DNA of 64,000 nt from Dipylidium caninum (lineage: Eukaryota > Platyhelminthes > Cestoda > Cyclophyllidea > Dipylidiidae): NCBI GenBank assembly GCA_017562135.1, contig QEYB01000526.1:62001-126000 (forward strand). The letters run 5' to 3'. Within the stretch, counting starts at the first letter, position 1, and each line of letters begins with the position of its first letter. Below the pieces are notes generated by a model. It was not told the DNA's origin and searched no databases. It was given only the letters and a program-made list of their open reading frames with translations. Shown here piece by piece: positions 39,701 to 51,825 of this stretch. Position numbers and translations under genes: made by a program.

Positions 39701-42700
39701 AGAAGGCGGTGGCGGCTGGTGGAATTGTGGCTGTTGGCCGGTTGGGGAGGCGGTCGAGTCGACGTAGAGCGGTGGAGAATTAGGTGACACGGAAATCGTC
39801 GCGAGGTTCGGTTGGTAGGCTGAGGGAGAGGGCGAGGTTTGGGCCACACGGAGAGGCGAAATGTGAGAGTGGAGGCTGAAAGCGAAGAAAAGATAAGGGT
39901 AGAAAGAGCACAGCCAATCATATTTCTAGTGAGAAAATCATAACGGAAAGGCCACCAGGAGGTTGCTTGGGGTGGATCAGTTAAAATTCCGCTTTGACAT
40001 CGCCTCCTGAATGCCACGATCGGACAATGTCGGATAGGGGGGGGGGGGGCAACGAACGGCGAAGGGATTCGTGGATTGAACGGAGGGGAAGCTCGGTTGG
40101 GGGCACTGGCAGCGAGAGGTTAGCAGATGGAATCCGCCAGAAGGAAAAAGGACCGCGGGTTAGGTGAGTCTGGACACAGAAAGGCGGCCAGAACGAGTTT
40201 CAGCGTCCTCCGAATGGCTGCCGTCGAGAGGAACACGCGGGGGAGGCAGAACAAGCGGACTCTCACCTCAACTCCGCAGCCTCGCCCGACGGCGGATGTC
40301 GACTCGCCACCGCCATCTTCGTCTCCATCTTGCGCGCCTGCGCGGCCTGCAACGCGGGCTGTGGCCGCTGGGGCGCCTGAGCCTCGAGGCTGTCTGGCCG
40401 AGGGAGTTGGCTCACGCCGCCCCCTCCGCCGCCGACACTGTTGCCGTAGAGCTCGTTGTTTGGCTGCGAAGAAAGAAAACTCCCCTTAAGTGGACGTCAG
40501 CGCCACCCGCACCGAAGTCGGTCTGGCGGTGGAGGCGACACGACACGCCACGCATACACGCACACACACCCACGGACGAACGAACGAACGGACGGACGGA
40601 GGGAGGGACGGACAGGCGGAGGGGAGGGGGGCGAAGGAGCAGGAGAGTCACAAAAGCACAAGGAGGCGAATTAAACCGGCGTTTCACGGCATCGGAGGGC
40701 AAACAGCGACTCTTCGCAGAAGGAGAAGTGGAAGAAAGCAGCACCCAACTTTTCTTAACGCTGTCCCACTGGACAGATGAGGGCGAAGGATGGTTCTTCG
40801 CCCTCTCCGCCGTGGGACTCGGTGCGACGCCTGCAGGCTCTCGAGGGCAACGCGGCGCCTCGAGCTCCGCGGGCAACTCGGAGGTGCGACGGCGAGGGCA
40901 AAAGGGGGCCGAAATCCCCACCCGAGGCCGGCCGAGACATGCCCCGCGGGGAGAAGGGACGCGGCCGTCGGGGTGCGCGCCCAACAGCCAATCGGACCGG
41001 GCCGAAAGACGTCGCTTCCAGGGGACAAAATAAATGGACGATGGTCGGGTGTAAACAGGGTGTCAACAAGAAGTCGCAAACTATAAACGATGGAGAGACT
41101 CGTGCACTTTTTGACACAAACCCCCGCCCCCCAGGTTGGAGGTAAATATACATAAGAGACGAGGCGAGAGAGAGAGAGAGGGAGGCCCTCGGCCAGGCTT
41201 AGAACGAAGGGTTGTTTAGATTCCTCGTCTGCGGCGTGACTTGGCCTCTTTTTCTTTCCTCGTGCTTTTTTTCTGGTCCTTCTTCACGAAAGGGAAGGAA
41301 TAAACAGCGAGTGAAAGTGAAGAGACTTCCTCCTCAAGCCAATGGGAGCGCGGACGAGGGGATTAGCCACCTCCGTCGACGGCTAGGGAGGTCATTCAAC
41401 TTCTTGTGGAGGAATTTCGAGGGGGAGGGGGGAAGGGACGCTCCTAAAAGGGATGCGTGAGTCCTCGTGGTCTCCCTCTCACCCCCAGGCTCGGGGGACC
41501 GAGAAGACGTGCACAAATTCGCTCGCTACCTCCGTGGCTCGTGCGTCGAGCGGGAGGAGGGAGATTCTCGGAACGGGTGCCGGGCCTCAGGTGTGCCCGT
41601 TTTTTTTTTAAAGTGGAGCGGTTGTAAGGAGGAAAGTGAGAAGGAGCGTGGTGCCAAGTGAAGACAGCAGCGTGACCGACGTGGAGGCCTCGGACCGAAG
41701 GCGGTTGCATAAGCCCACGCAAGTGAAGCGCACGGGTGTGGAGGGCAAACGACGACTCTTGGAGAGAGAAAAAAGGAGACCCGAGGTCGCAACACCGTCG
41801 CCCTTCTCGGTGCGCTGTGAGCGGCAGTGAAGGGGGTTGGAGAAGCGTGCGACTGCCACTTCCTCGTCCATCGAAGGCGGTCCGAGCGAGGCCATCGCAA
41901 AGGAAGAATATTCACTCGCGAGTGGGAGGTGGAGTGGTTCCACCTCAATGCAAACGCCCGCAATTCGCCACTTCTTCAAGTCTTCCGAGATCTCTCGGGT
42001 CCCCAGCCAGTGCACTCGACTGGCCGGTCACAAAGAAGGACGACGCGAACACCGTCCGTGGAGACGGGGGGAGGGGGGGAAGCCAGGGAGGAGGGTAGAG
42101 GACGCGACTAAACCAAAGATTTGCATCGCATCTCACCGTCAACCTTTCAGGCCACTTTAGGTTAAATTCCCACGGAAAGTTTTATCCACGCCAATCGTGA
42201 AGAAGTGCACGAAGAATCCCAAAAAAACGCCTCCTCGTCTGTCTGGTAAGGCGAACGAGGGAGGCCTTTTCCATCGAGGTGGAGGGAAATCAGCAGGGCG
42301 AGGAGGAGGAGGAGGTACCACTAAGCGGGGAGAAATGGACGACACGAACGCCGAGGCTGCCGGCTCACACACCGGCCGACGTCGCAGTTGTCTGCGCCGG
42401 GGAACCCAAATTTGAGCTACGGGAAGGGGAGGCGAGTCGACGACGACGACGACGAGTTACATTTTCGCATGAGCCAGAGCGGACTTAAGTGGGTTTTGAC
42501 TTGCAGTCAATGTGAACCGCCTGCATGATGCAATGAGGACTCATTTCAAGCACCCAACAACACACCTAAGTGTAGGACTTGAAGGATGAGGCGCCTGATT
42601 CAAATAGAGCCGTGGTAAGAGGAGAAATAGCACGTGGAATGAGCACACAAGTCCAGGAGGCGAACTGAGGAAAAGGAGCGATCGTTTGATGGAGAGGAGG

Positions 42701-44444
42701 GCGGAATGCACCAGGAGAATGCTAAAAAAAAGGAGATCGGATCACACACGGACGCAATTGTAGCCAGGCCTTCGCCGATTTCAAAAGGAGGAAGCAAGTT
42801 GCAGTCCCCTGGAGCCTCTTAAACACTCCTCTGCCAACATGGACCGAGTTAACGTCAAGTCTGATGCGACCAAAAGCTAAACCGCGGTCAAGAGTGAAAT
42901 GAGGGTTGCGAGGCAGCCACTGGCAGGAGACAGTGGAATGTGGAGGAGAGGAATTCGACGGTGTCTACTCGTACTACAACTGACTCGATGAGTTAATCCA
43001 ATTTGTCACATTCATCTCTTAGGGTGTGGATGCGAGGAGGAATTTCAAAGTGATTTCGCCTCCTCGCACAGTGAACAAAAAAAACAACAACACCGCCGGC
43101 GCCACACACACACACACACACAAGCATACAGAAATAGGTGAAGAGGAAGAGGGAAATAATTCACTTGGTATGTGAAACACGTACTAATTCTGTGATATTA
43201 GCAGCCGCATGCACAAAGAGTATCGCAGGAGGACTGACAGACGGGCAAACCGCCCCAATTATCCAACAGAATGGAGAGCCAGTCAGTCAGTCGGTCAGTC
43301 AGTCAGTCAGTCAGTCAGTCAGCCAGGCAGGCAGGCAGCTTGCTAGCTAGCAAGCGGGCTTGCGAGACACCACGTGAGCCATGTTGTTTGTGCATTTGTG
43401 TGTATCATGTGTGCGCACAGATGGAGAGAAACAGACAGGCGGAATGTAGCGAGGCTTCGCAGAGAAAACGCGAGGGTTATTATGTGCCTCTTGATGTCTG
43501 GCCTGTCTGTCTACTCCTCCGTCTGTCTGCCTGTCCGTTCGACGCGAGTGTGCGCATGCGAAGCGCGGCGCGGCGTAGCGCAACACAACGCACCGCCGAA
43601 AGGATAAAGGCGAGATGGAGGGGGCGGATGGCGGGAGATGGGGGTTGGGGGAGGAGGAGCCGAGGGGGGAGTCGATGCAACTAACCAATGGATGGTGGCG
43701 GAAGGCAATAACAATAACAGTAATGATCGCGGGTGAAGTGCATCAATGCACTACCCGATGGGGAAAAAACGAAGTCTATAAAGTAGAAAAAAAAGGCTGG
43801 GAGCCTAAATGCTAACAGTTAATCTACGATAAAACTATGCTCACAATTTGAGAATAATCAAAAATATCAACTCCGCATAAATGACTACATAGTATAACAA
43901 ACTAAATACTATGTTTAGTAGATAAAAAAACGACTGCAAAGATTGAATAGAGGAAGCTGAACTGCGTTGTATTTTAACGTCTGAGAATAATGGATAAATG
44001 GGGAACGAGAAAAAAGCTATAGTATCAGTAAAGTAAAGTCGGTCACCATAAAACAAGAGAAAAAAATATGTACTTTTCTAATGTCTGGAAATGTAAATCA
44101 TACCCTGCCTGCGTGGGATTCTAGAGCGTATTCATAATTGACAGAATTATCCCTGGTACGCATATATCCGGACGATTTAAGGGAGTCTACAGATAGTCTC
44201 GAGGTTGGCGAAAAATCCTCCGATTGTGGAGTACTTTTGCTGGATGTGTCAGGATAAGGAATCGCGTTCTATGAACAAAGTATAAGATGAAAAAATGTGG
44301 ATGTACGCGGGTGAGAGTTGGAATTCCCCGCATAACTTCCATGAAGTTGGCAGTCAACTGGGCCTCTTTCTGACGCAGGAGCTCTATCTTCTCCTTGAAT
44401 TTACGCGGATTCGTATTATTATGTGGTTTTCCAGTCATACTCAT
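33710..44444 (-). CDS. CRTC: CREB-regulated transcription coactivator (CRTC/TORC)
   Basis: Seven exons were read on the minus strand: 44307-44444, 40267-40463, 39501-39875, 38716-39366, 38285-38351, 36891-37170 and 33710-34068. Their phases fit end to end and sum to 2067 bases, giving 688 residues, the usual CRTC size. The identity comes from the N-terminal CREB-binding helix (NPRKFKEKIELLRQKEAQ, then FMEVMRG and LTR) and from an acidic C-terminal end (DAATEDQLVREQ) resembling the TORC C-terminal domain. The middle is Pro/Ser-rich with two glutamine tracts. RRLQSDYHS, just after the second tract, resembles the SIK/AMPK-phosphorylated, 14-3-3-binding serine site of other CRTCs. These proteins shuttle from cytosol to nucleus when dephosphorylated and boost CREB-driven transcription. 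The usual GGSLPNVN segment is not visible, so a short exon in the 3.8 kb first intron may be missing. The start at 44444 has a second Met two codons on. Confidence 0.85.
36463..36474. repeat. Twelve-base G run
   Basis: A perfect run of G in the last intron of the CRTC gene. A 13-base G run at 40037-40049 lies in another intron of the same gene. Such runs are where read-length errors concentrate. Confidence 0.9.
43280..43324. repeat. CAGT tetranucleotide microsatellite
   Basis: About eleven units of CAGT, one with a substitution, are followed by CAGG units. They lie in the first intron of the CRTC gene. A CA dinucleotide tract at 43103-43122 lies nearby. Confidence 0.9.
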
Positions 44445-47400
44445 GAACCGTGAAAAAAGACAGCGCAAACCGCGCGCCTTAGCAGAAGAGCCCGTGACGA
44501 ACTAAAAAATGACCTTGGGAGGTACGATTCTAATTTTTCCATAAATGGCATTTATCTTTGTCTTCAACAATTTTTCATTGTTTTCGTAAATTATTAATTG
44601 TCAGTTAGGATTATGTATGTAAGAAAAGGGGGCTCGGTTGATTTCATTAATTTCAATTTGTATAAGGACTACATATTACCTTTTGAAAAGTCTTTATTCG
44701 ACTGACATTCGTTTGCTGATCGCGAAACCGCAAGTGAGCTTTAGGTTCATAAAATTCATTTCTTTACCAAAGCATGATAAACGAATGAATAGCACTACTA
44801 CAACGATGTTGCCGACTCAGGAAAATTTATGAGAAATAAATTTTTAAGGCACAATTTTTATAAGACTGTAATTCTCATAAAGTAAGAATGTTGAAACGAG
44901 GCTTTTTCGTCCTTTCTCCCAAGCCATTTCTAATTGATGTTGCTGGGTCCACACAGTGCACTTTTCACGTATAGATTCTCTATATGAACGAATAGACCAA
45001 ATTATCAGTAGCATTTATAGGTGAAATCTGCGGTTCTTGTGACGATCTCTGCCATAATACAACTGGGTTTGACCATTCAAATGTTGGAAGTCTACAATGT
45101 TTTTCCTGATAATTTGTCCGAGTGAAAACATAGTGCTGCGTTTTTGCTTCGGCATGTCTCTGGCCTCATTTTCGGATAGCAAATTTTTCCTTTTACGAAT
45201 TCTGCTCTGGCTACTATTAAATGACTAAACATTTTCATTAAAAATGTACTACCAAGATAATATCAAGTCAAAGCAGACTATGTAAAAACGGCTGGCAGCG
45301 TTTCATCATGTTACACAGTAAAGGCCTTTTTATGTCTTGAAAGTCTAATGACTTTATCTGGAAGTTTATGTGAAATGTACCAGCTAATGTGATGATTCGC
45401 ATGATATGATTTGATTCGACAGTGGGACGAAATAATATGTCATCGGTTCGAAAACGAACTTGGTTTACTTGGCTCCTTTGTGCTTCATTTGTGTTAACTT
45501 CTTTTTAAGATTATGTACCCTAATTTCAATCAAACGAATCGTATTTTAGTCTTTAGTATGACACTTTTCTTAACTGCTGTCTTATCCATCTTTAGTCGGC
45601 AAATGCGCCACCTTCAGGCACAGTTTGGATTAATCCTAACTGAAATTTGAACAACCACTTGAAAGATCGCAGTTACGTATGCTTTTCGGAATTACAACCG
45701 ATGTTATATAAGATATTCTACTTAATAATAAATTAGTAGAATGTTTTTATTAAAGTCATTTGGTCTTCTATTTGGTGAATTATTAGCACGCCTTAAGCGG
45801 ATTGGCTCCTTTCACCACGTGTTAATGCCACGCCAAATAGACTGAAGGCTTTGAGTTGGGAGAAGAGCGTGGTCCTGTGCACCGAGTCCACCAGCTGCAG
45901 AGTCGATTCAAGGTCTCTTGTGATTAGACGAGCCCGATGGGTCGAGGGCGTATCGGCGGGGCGGGGCGGGTAAGTCTCAGATTGAGGGAAGTTGGCGGCG
46001 AGAAAATCTATCGCTCAATTCTAAAAATCAGTCTAACTTGAAAAAAGATAATCGGTTGTTTGAAATCTTGAAACGAACGCTCCTTAACCTAGAGGAACTA
46101 CCAATGGAGTGGACATTGCCACATCTGCGAGTCTTCACGGATGCGATGGTTGAACTGGGAGGTCGGGCGGAGACACACTCGATTATTATCCCTCATCTCA
46201 CTCCCTCACGTTGTAAGTCTAACTTTCGGCGAGAGAATTACACGATTTGAGCATAAATATGGTGCCAGGAACTCCTTTTTCCCTCGATCAGGCACTTTTT
46301 AGTACGTTGGAGTTGACAGCATTGACAATCGCCTCGCCATTGTACTTTCGCACCGATGTCAAGTCGGATGGGGTGTGGTGTCGCCTGGGGGGGGGAGGCG
46401 GGACACGACGAGGTTTTGCGTCATTTTGCACTAAATCCTCGTTCTCTTCTCCTCCCGACGCGGATTCGTCGAGACTCGTCTCCCGTTGAGGAGGAGACCA
46501 CCTCGCGCCTCAGAGCGGACAATGAGGAAGTGACCGGAGGAAGCCTGTCTTTCGGCAGAAGCGTCCGCGTGAAGCCGATCCGCCGGAAATAAGCACCGAC
46601 ACCGATTAAAGCACTTTGCTTATTCATCCGCGCGCCACGGATGTCTGAAGCTCCTCCCCAGAAGAGCTGCCACATTTTTTCTCAACACTTCGCCGATTTA
46701 ACTCACAGTTTGAGTCAATTGCGACCCGAGGGACTCCCTCCACACACCAACAGGCGTCCACCTCGTGAAGAAACCATCCAAACAGAGGCAAAAACCCCTT
46801 AACATTGCAGCAACGAAGATTCCACCTTAACACTCTACTGCGGTCTCGCGTCATCCAACACGACACGACGGCATAAAGTGCACCGCGGAACGCTGCATTG
46901 GTACCTGTTTTTCTTCTCGCATTGTTGCCATGGTGCTGGGTTAATTTTTCTTTTTTTGTGAAGTCCTAACGCGTGAGGCTTGGCAGACAACAGATTTGGC
47001 GGACCGACGCGGAGCGGCGAATGGAGAAAGTTAAAGGCGGCACCGAATGGTGGACGTTTCGGCCGCGGACCGCCTCAACCCCGCGCCTCTCTCGGCTCGC
47101 CGGGCTCCTCCCTGCCCATGGCAATTTGCCCGCCCCCTCCGAGGTGCTTCTTCTCCACCCCCGCAAATGTCGCCTCCCGACATGCGTCTCTGCCTCTTCT
47201 CCCAGCCTCTCTGGGCGTTGTGCGGCCTGACTGAACCACCAGTCGTCAAAGGTGGCGACGAAGTGGGCGAACGATCGCCAAGTCGACTGTTTCCCCTCTC
47301 CTCTCACACTCGGCTGTGTTTCGAGGCGGCTAAAACAGCACGTTGCTGGCTGCGAGAGCTCGTCTCCGCCCATTGGACGGAACTCCTCCACGCAAATTGG

Positions 47401-48076
47401 GCTGTTCCGGTTACCAAAGCGACAACTCACCCTGACAATGCCTGCGTGTGTGTGTGTGCGTGCAGTCACTTGTCAGGACAGGCACACCTCAAGTAGCAAA
47501 ACGTACAACAACAAAAATAACACAACACGCGGGAGACCGGCAACCTGGGTGGGTCCGCCAAAGCTTCAGAAGGCAGGGGAGAGAGTTCGTCTGTGGGAGA
47601 AAACGCCCCTCCTCGTGTCCACGACGAGCGACTCAGGCAAGGAAGGCCTTCATCGAGTGCGCCGATTGCTTACGTGGCGCCAACCAGACCTGTTCGCCAC
47701 GTTTCACACAAGAATAGGGACTGGTTTGCACAGTTGCCAAAGACAACAAGGCAACTGGCATTAAGGAAAGCCACTACCACTAAAGGCATGCCAACTCTTC
47801 ACACAAGATGATCCAATTGACAAAGGTGAGAGCATCCAAACTGATGAATTACTCAATCCGAATGCGCACGCATTCCATCCCAGAGAGGCGGGAGGAAGCC
47901 GAGTGAAGGGCAAGCACATTGTGAAGTGTTTAGAAAGAAATAACAGCAGTGGGAGTACCAGTACTCATAGAGACAGATTAAGGGACTGAGGTTCGGAAAA
48001 CACAGCCAATGAGAGAAAAGCCCACTTCTCTTGATGCCTCTCAGGTAGGGGGGAAGGAGGTTAAAAGAGGAGAGGA
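44445..48076. other. Interval between CRTC and Rab11
   Basis: The left part (44.4-45.8 kb) is AT-rich and should hold the CRTC promoter. The right part (46.3-47.8 kb) is GC-rich with no recognisable protein. A 58-codon open stretch at 46038-46211 (+) ends at a good GTAAGT donor, but I find no partner exon in phase. Confidence 0.4.
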
Positions 48077-48915
48077 TTAAAATCCGGAGCAACAAGCCTT
48101 CTTCGGTTCTGGGGCGGTGTTCTGCAAGGGAATCGTTGGACGTCCGCCCAAGGGGAGGCTATTGTCACTGTTAGCATTCGAGGAGCCCACAAGCTTCAAG
48201 ATATCTATTTAAGGAAGAAGGCAATGACAACAAAAACCCCTTCTTACGTGTTAAAAGGTAGATATAAGCCTCGTCAACGTTAGTAGAATCCAATGCCGAT
48301 GTTTCGATAAAGTGAAGTTGGGCGCTCTCGGCAAAAGCCTTGGCTTCATGGGTTGGGACGGTACGAAGATGGCGTAAGTCGCACTTATTTCCAACCAGCA
48401 TTGTCACAATATTTCGATCCCCATTGTCTTGTAATTCCTTCAACCAGACATGGACGTGTTCAAAAGTGGAATATTTGGCAATATCGTAGACTAGTAGAGC
48501 CCCAACGGCTCCCCGGTAATAGCTAACAATTTGTAATGAAAAAAGTTAGTACAGATTAAATGTATTTGAAATGCAAATGAAAACTTAAAAGAATAACTCA
48601 CGCGGAAGTAATAGCGCGATAGCGTTCTTGACCTGCGGTATCCCAAATTTGAGCTTTAATAACTTTGTCATCAATTTTAACACTCCTAAACATTAAAAAA
48701 AATTTTGAACATCTGTACCTCGTCGCAAATTCGACACCGATTGTAGTTTTGCTCTCTAGATTAAATTCATTCCGGGTAAACCTAGAGAGCAAATTACTTT
48801 TTCCAACCCCGGAATCTCCGATAAGAACAACTAAGTGACAGTAAAAGTTAGAAATCAGAGAACCGATGGACATACTTTTGAACAGATAGTCATACTCGTC
48901 GTCCCTTGAAGCCAT
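48077..48915 (-). CDS. RAB11: Rab11 small GTPase
   Basis: Five exons: 48876-48915, 48719-48830, 48602-48685, 48248-48522 and 48077-48204. The coding total is 639 bases, giving 212 residues with no frame break. Every Rab signature is visible: P-loop GDSGVGKS, switch I with [25 protein letters not shown] (switch II, with the catalytic Gln), [10 protein letters not shown] and [10 protein letters not shown]. The start [10 protein letters not shown] is typical of Rab11. The C-terminus ends CCSGF, a double-Cys site near the end for geranylgeranylation, placed as in other Rab11 proteins. Rab11 drives recycling-endosome traffic and exocytosis. Introns are 45, 33, 79 and 43 bases, among the shortest spliceosomal introns known in animals and typical of flatworms. 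Confidence 0.97.
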
Positions 48916-50497
48916 TCTGATAAGGAAGTGCAGCAAGACGAAAACCCCGGGTGAAACTCATAAACTTGCAAATTAATGTGGTGTATTAAAAGACGTTCGA
49001 ATATTGGCCCTAATTTTGCGTAATAACCCAAAAAATATTTGATAATCTTCCAATAAAGACCGTATTTGATCGAATATCTTGGTCGGACGTGATTTATAGT
49101 GGCGACTCAACTGTCGAATGATTTATCGCTATTTTTAGGTGGGTCTGAAACCAGATGTAGTCATTTTTTTTGCTGCAGATGCTCATTTCAATCTCCGTGT
49201 GAGGCATCCAGATAATACGAATGCTCATATTGTTCAATGATTATTACTTGTTCCTTTTAATTTGGCGTTTGCAAAATATGTGCGGATTGTGAATTAACTG
49301 AAAATTTTTTTTTTTCGATTGGCAGCGAATAAATCTACCCAAACTGTGTGAGACTCTTGACACTTGATAATGCTTGTATTGGCAGTATCAAACAATACAA
49401 ACTTTCTTATCCAACAAATAGTGCCTGTAAGGTGTGAATGAGCTTATGTAACAAGTATTTTATCCTGAGAGTTATAGCATCTAATTAATAGTCCATGCGT
49501 ACAACCTTGAAGATAGGCTTTCTTGCCTAATTTTCGATGTATCCGCAATCTTCATTTTCAAACCCGTGTTTCGAATTGTGGTAGAGGTCTGTTTTTTAAG
49601 TCAGAGGGCTTTACTATTGCCGTATAGCTGCGGACATTGTACAATATATGTCACGAACGACTCTAAGGGTGGCAAATGACGGTAAAAGCACAACTATTCG
49701 TAAGAATTCAAAAGACCGACCTTAGGAAATAATCGGTTTTTGGGTTTGGAGAAATGTTATTTGCATTAATTTAAAGGAAGCCCATATAGGTTGCACTATA
49801 AGGTTTTATTGTATCAAGCACAACAAAATTATCCACCAGTGGTGCGTGTAAAATGTAAATCGGATTTAAGGTTTACACTTGTCCTCGGAATTATAATAAA
49901 TTTAATTTTATAAGTTTACGTCTTAAATATAGGCCTTTTTTCGGCTCGCAAAATTCGTGTTTTACAAACCCATACCTGGCGCGGTCGAGCCAAAGGTGCC
50001 ACTGTGCTCACTTTCCCCATGTCCGGCATTATTGTTGCAAGGTATATTTTTTTTCCTTCTCTATGTTCTTCCCTGCAGCACACTCTTTCTTAATGGTTTT
50101 GCTATTTTGAACTTTAACTTGTAAGATTGGTTTAACTCTAACCGTACTTTTAGTAAGCCGGATCCTATTTTCGATGAAGAGTCCTCAAGTTTTGGTATGC
50201 GAACTCTCTTCCATAAGTTATTTCCGTCTCAGCTTCGAAAGCGAAAGAATTTGTACGCAACGTCCGTTATTTCCGCTTTTTTATAGGACTCTGGAACTTA
50301 GTAGTTATTGCCCTTATGTTCACGTACGTTGTATTTATTTCATTACCCCTTATCTTATTCTAGATTTTTCGGCTCGTGACCTCATGTAACCACTTCTTTT
50401 AACATATAATAAATTGCGGCCAACTTCCTCGGTGTTTTTGATTTTTCGTATTATCTTTACGCACAACCTACGCGTCGCTTTTCATCCCTTTTAGCCG
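48916..50497. other. AT-rich interval between Rab11 and Romo1
   Basis: The two genes are divergent, so this holds both promoters. I see no other gene. A plus-strand open stretch at 50174-50389 has no recognisable feature and may be part of the Romo1 leader. Confidence 0.4.
50491..50494 (+). promoter_or_regulatory. Possible splice acceptor immediately before the Romo1 start
   Basis: A pyrimidine-rich stretch ending in TTAG sits three bases before the ATG. It could close an intron in the leader or accept a spliced leader, as happens for some flatworm genes. I cannot tell which from genomic sequence alone. Confidence 0.4.
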
Positions 50498-50777
50498 ATG
50501 CCTGTTCCCAGCGGTGGTACTCTGGTGCATTCGGGCCAACCGTCTTGTTATCAGCGCATAAAGTTGGGCTTTGTAATGGGCTTCTGTGTTGGAATGGCCA
50601 CCGGTGCCATATTTGGCGGCTTCAGCTGTCTACGGTTTGTCTTAAGCACTTACTCTAGCCTCCTCTAGATATGGCCTCCGGGGTCGTGAGCTCTTTCGGA
50701 CTGTCGGCAAGAGCATGATCCAGGGCGGTGGATCCTTCGGGCTCTTTATGGCTATCGGTACGGCCATCAGATGTTAA
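50498..50777 (+). CDS. ROMO1: Romo1, reactive oxygen species modulator 1 (Mgr2 homologue)
   Basis: Two exons, 50498-50634 and 50669-50777, are joined by a 34-base intron and give 81 residues, the normal family length. Romo1/Mgr2 is a small inner mitochondrial membrane protein that sits at the TIM23 import channel and influences reactive oxygen output. Visible family features are the Pro-Ser-Cys near residue 17, a first membrane segment ([20 protein letters not shown]), the link [12 protein letters not shown], a second membrane segment ([16 protein letters not shown]) and the terminal Cys. The start codon follows an acceptor-like TTTTAG by three bases, so either a 5' intron or a trans-splice site lies just upstream. 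Confidence 0.96.
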
Positions 50778-50883
50778 CCCCTTCCCAACCGTCTCCGTCA
50801 CGATGAAAAATCTCAGTTATTCATCTTTTGTAATATACCGCTCTTAGGTTTGTTGAAACATCCAGTAGTTGCTTTTCTGAACT

Positions 50884-50889
50884 AATAAA
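50884..50889 (+). terminator. Polyadenylation signal of Romo1
   Basis: AATAAA lies about 107 bases after the Romo1 stop and only about 50 bases before the stop codon of the converging gene on the other strand. The two transcripts must therefore end very close together or overlap. Confidence 0.7.
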
Positions 50890-50937
50890 CGGATTATTTT
50901 TGCAATGTTTGGGTCGACGGTTGCACTGCTTACTCTG

Positions 50938-51825
50938 TCATTTGGAAGTGCATCCATTTATCACATAAGCTTTAGCCATACAGAGCAATTCCATAATTTC
51001 ATCTATCTCATCACACGTTAGCGACGTCTTCCTATCTGGCGGTATAATCCTTCTCGCCTTAAATAACACCTCTTGTAACTTGCTTTTGTTGTGTTGATCT
51101 TCCACATACCCACAGAGAATGTGCGCCTCTATGCTGTGCATAGTGTCCAGGACCATGTTGATCGCTCCCCGTCTCCTGTCCATTACGTAGATTCGGCACT
51201 TTGGATATGTTGTCTCCGGGATATTGCCGGCGATGCTGTCGCGATAGAAGTTAATGTCGAAGGTCATGTCTTCTCGACCCTTATTTAGCGGTCTCGGACT
51301 CTTGAGACGCTCTATTAGCGAATCCGGACTGGGTTCTAGGGCGCACTCCTTGGCGACGACCTCCTCTTTCGGCGCCACCTCGGAATGGTGAGATGCCGGT
51401 TCCTGAGAAGCGGATGTTCTTTGGCTGGGAGTCTTCTGGGCCGGCTCATCGACATTCTCTTTCTCCTGACTGTCTTTGCACTGCTCCGTGCACACACTTG
51501 CTCCAGAGCCGATGTTAACGCTTTCTCTGCCGACGGAAGGTGCTGGTGACCGAGGCGGAGCCTCCTGAGACACTCTTTCACTTGCTTTATTTTCCGACAG
51601 GGATTCCACCTCTCCCGACTTGGTTATTAACGGTACCTGGCTTGTTGAAACGGCTTCTTGCGCCTCCGGAGCCGCTTCTTCCATGCTGTTTGTATTTGTG
51701 GTGTTGTACACGACACTGAGAGTGGCTTCTGCTGGCTGGTAGCCGGAATTCATGTCGAAGGCTTTTTCCACCCAAAGACCGTGGGTCCCTGGTTGTCCAT
51801 TTGGTGTTGGGCCCCCTCCCGTCAC
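50938..51825 (-). CDS. Unrecognised acidic protein, single exon
   Basis: An uninterrupted frame of 295 residues. I do not recognise the family. The first 175 residues are low in structure, rich in Glu, Ser, Pro and Ala, and look disordered. The last 110 residues (from about residue 185) are richer in hydrophobic and aromatic residues and look folded. They include a segment around MDRRRGAINMVLDTMHS and a C-terminal helix-like stretch CDEIDEIMELLCMAKAYV. There is no signal peptide and no membrane segment. The lack of introns is unusual beside its multi-exon neighbours. It converges on Romo1 and runs in tandem with the next intronless gene at 52781-53905. The start could also be the later Met at about residue 25. 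Confidence 0.7.
   Translation of the reverse strand: MTGGGPTPNGQPGTHGLWVEKAFDMNSGYQPAEATLSVVYNTTNTNSMEEAAPEAQEAVSTSQVPLITKSGEVESLSENKASERVSQEAPPRSPAPSVGRESVNIGSGASVCTEQCKDSQEKENVDEPAQKTPSQRTSASQEPASHHSEVAPKEEVVAKECALEPSPDSLIERLKSPRPLNKGREDMTFDINFYRDSIAGNIPETTYPKCRIYVMDRRRGAINMVLDTMHSIEAHILCGYVEDQHNKSKLQEVLFKARRIIPPDRKTSLTCDEIDEIMELLCMAKAYVINGCTSK

Noticed and set aside
43280..43324. CAGT tandem units considered as a CRISPR-like array
   Set aside because: The units are contiguous four-base repeats without spacers, that is, a plain microsatellite in an animal intron.
46038..46211. Open stretch of 58 codons ending at a GTAAGT donor
   Set aside because: The next acceptor in reach gives an immediate stop in phase, and nothing around it is recognisable.
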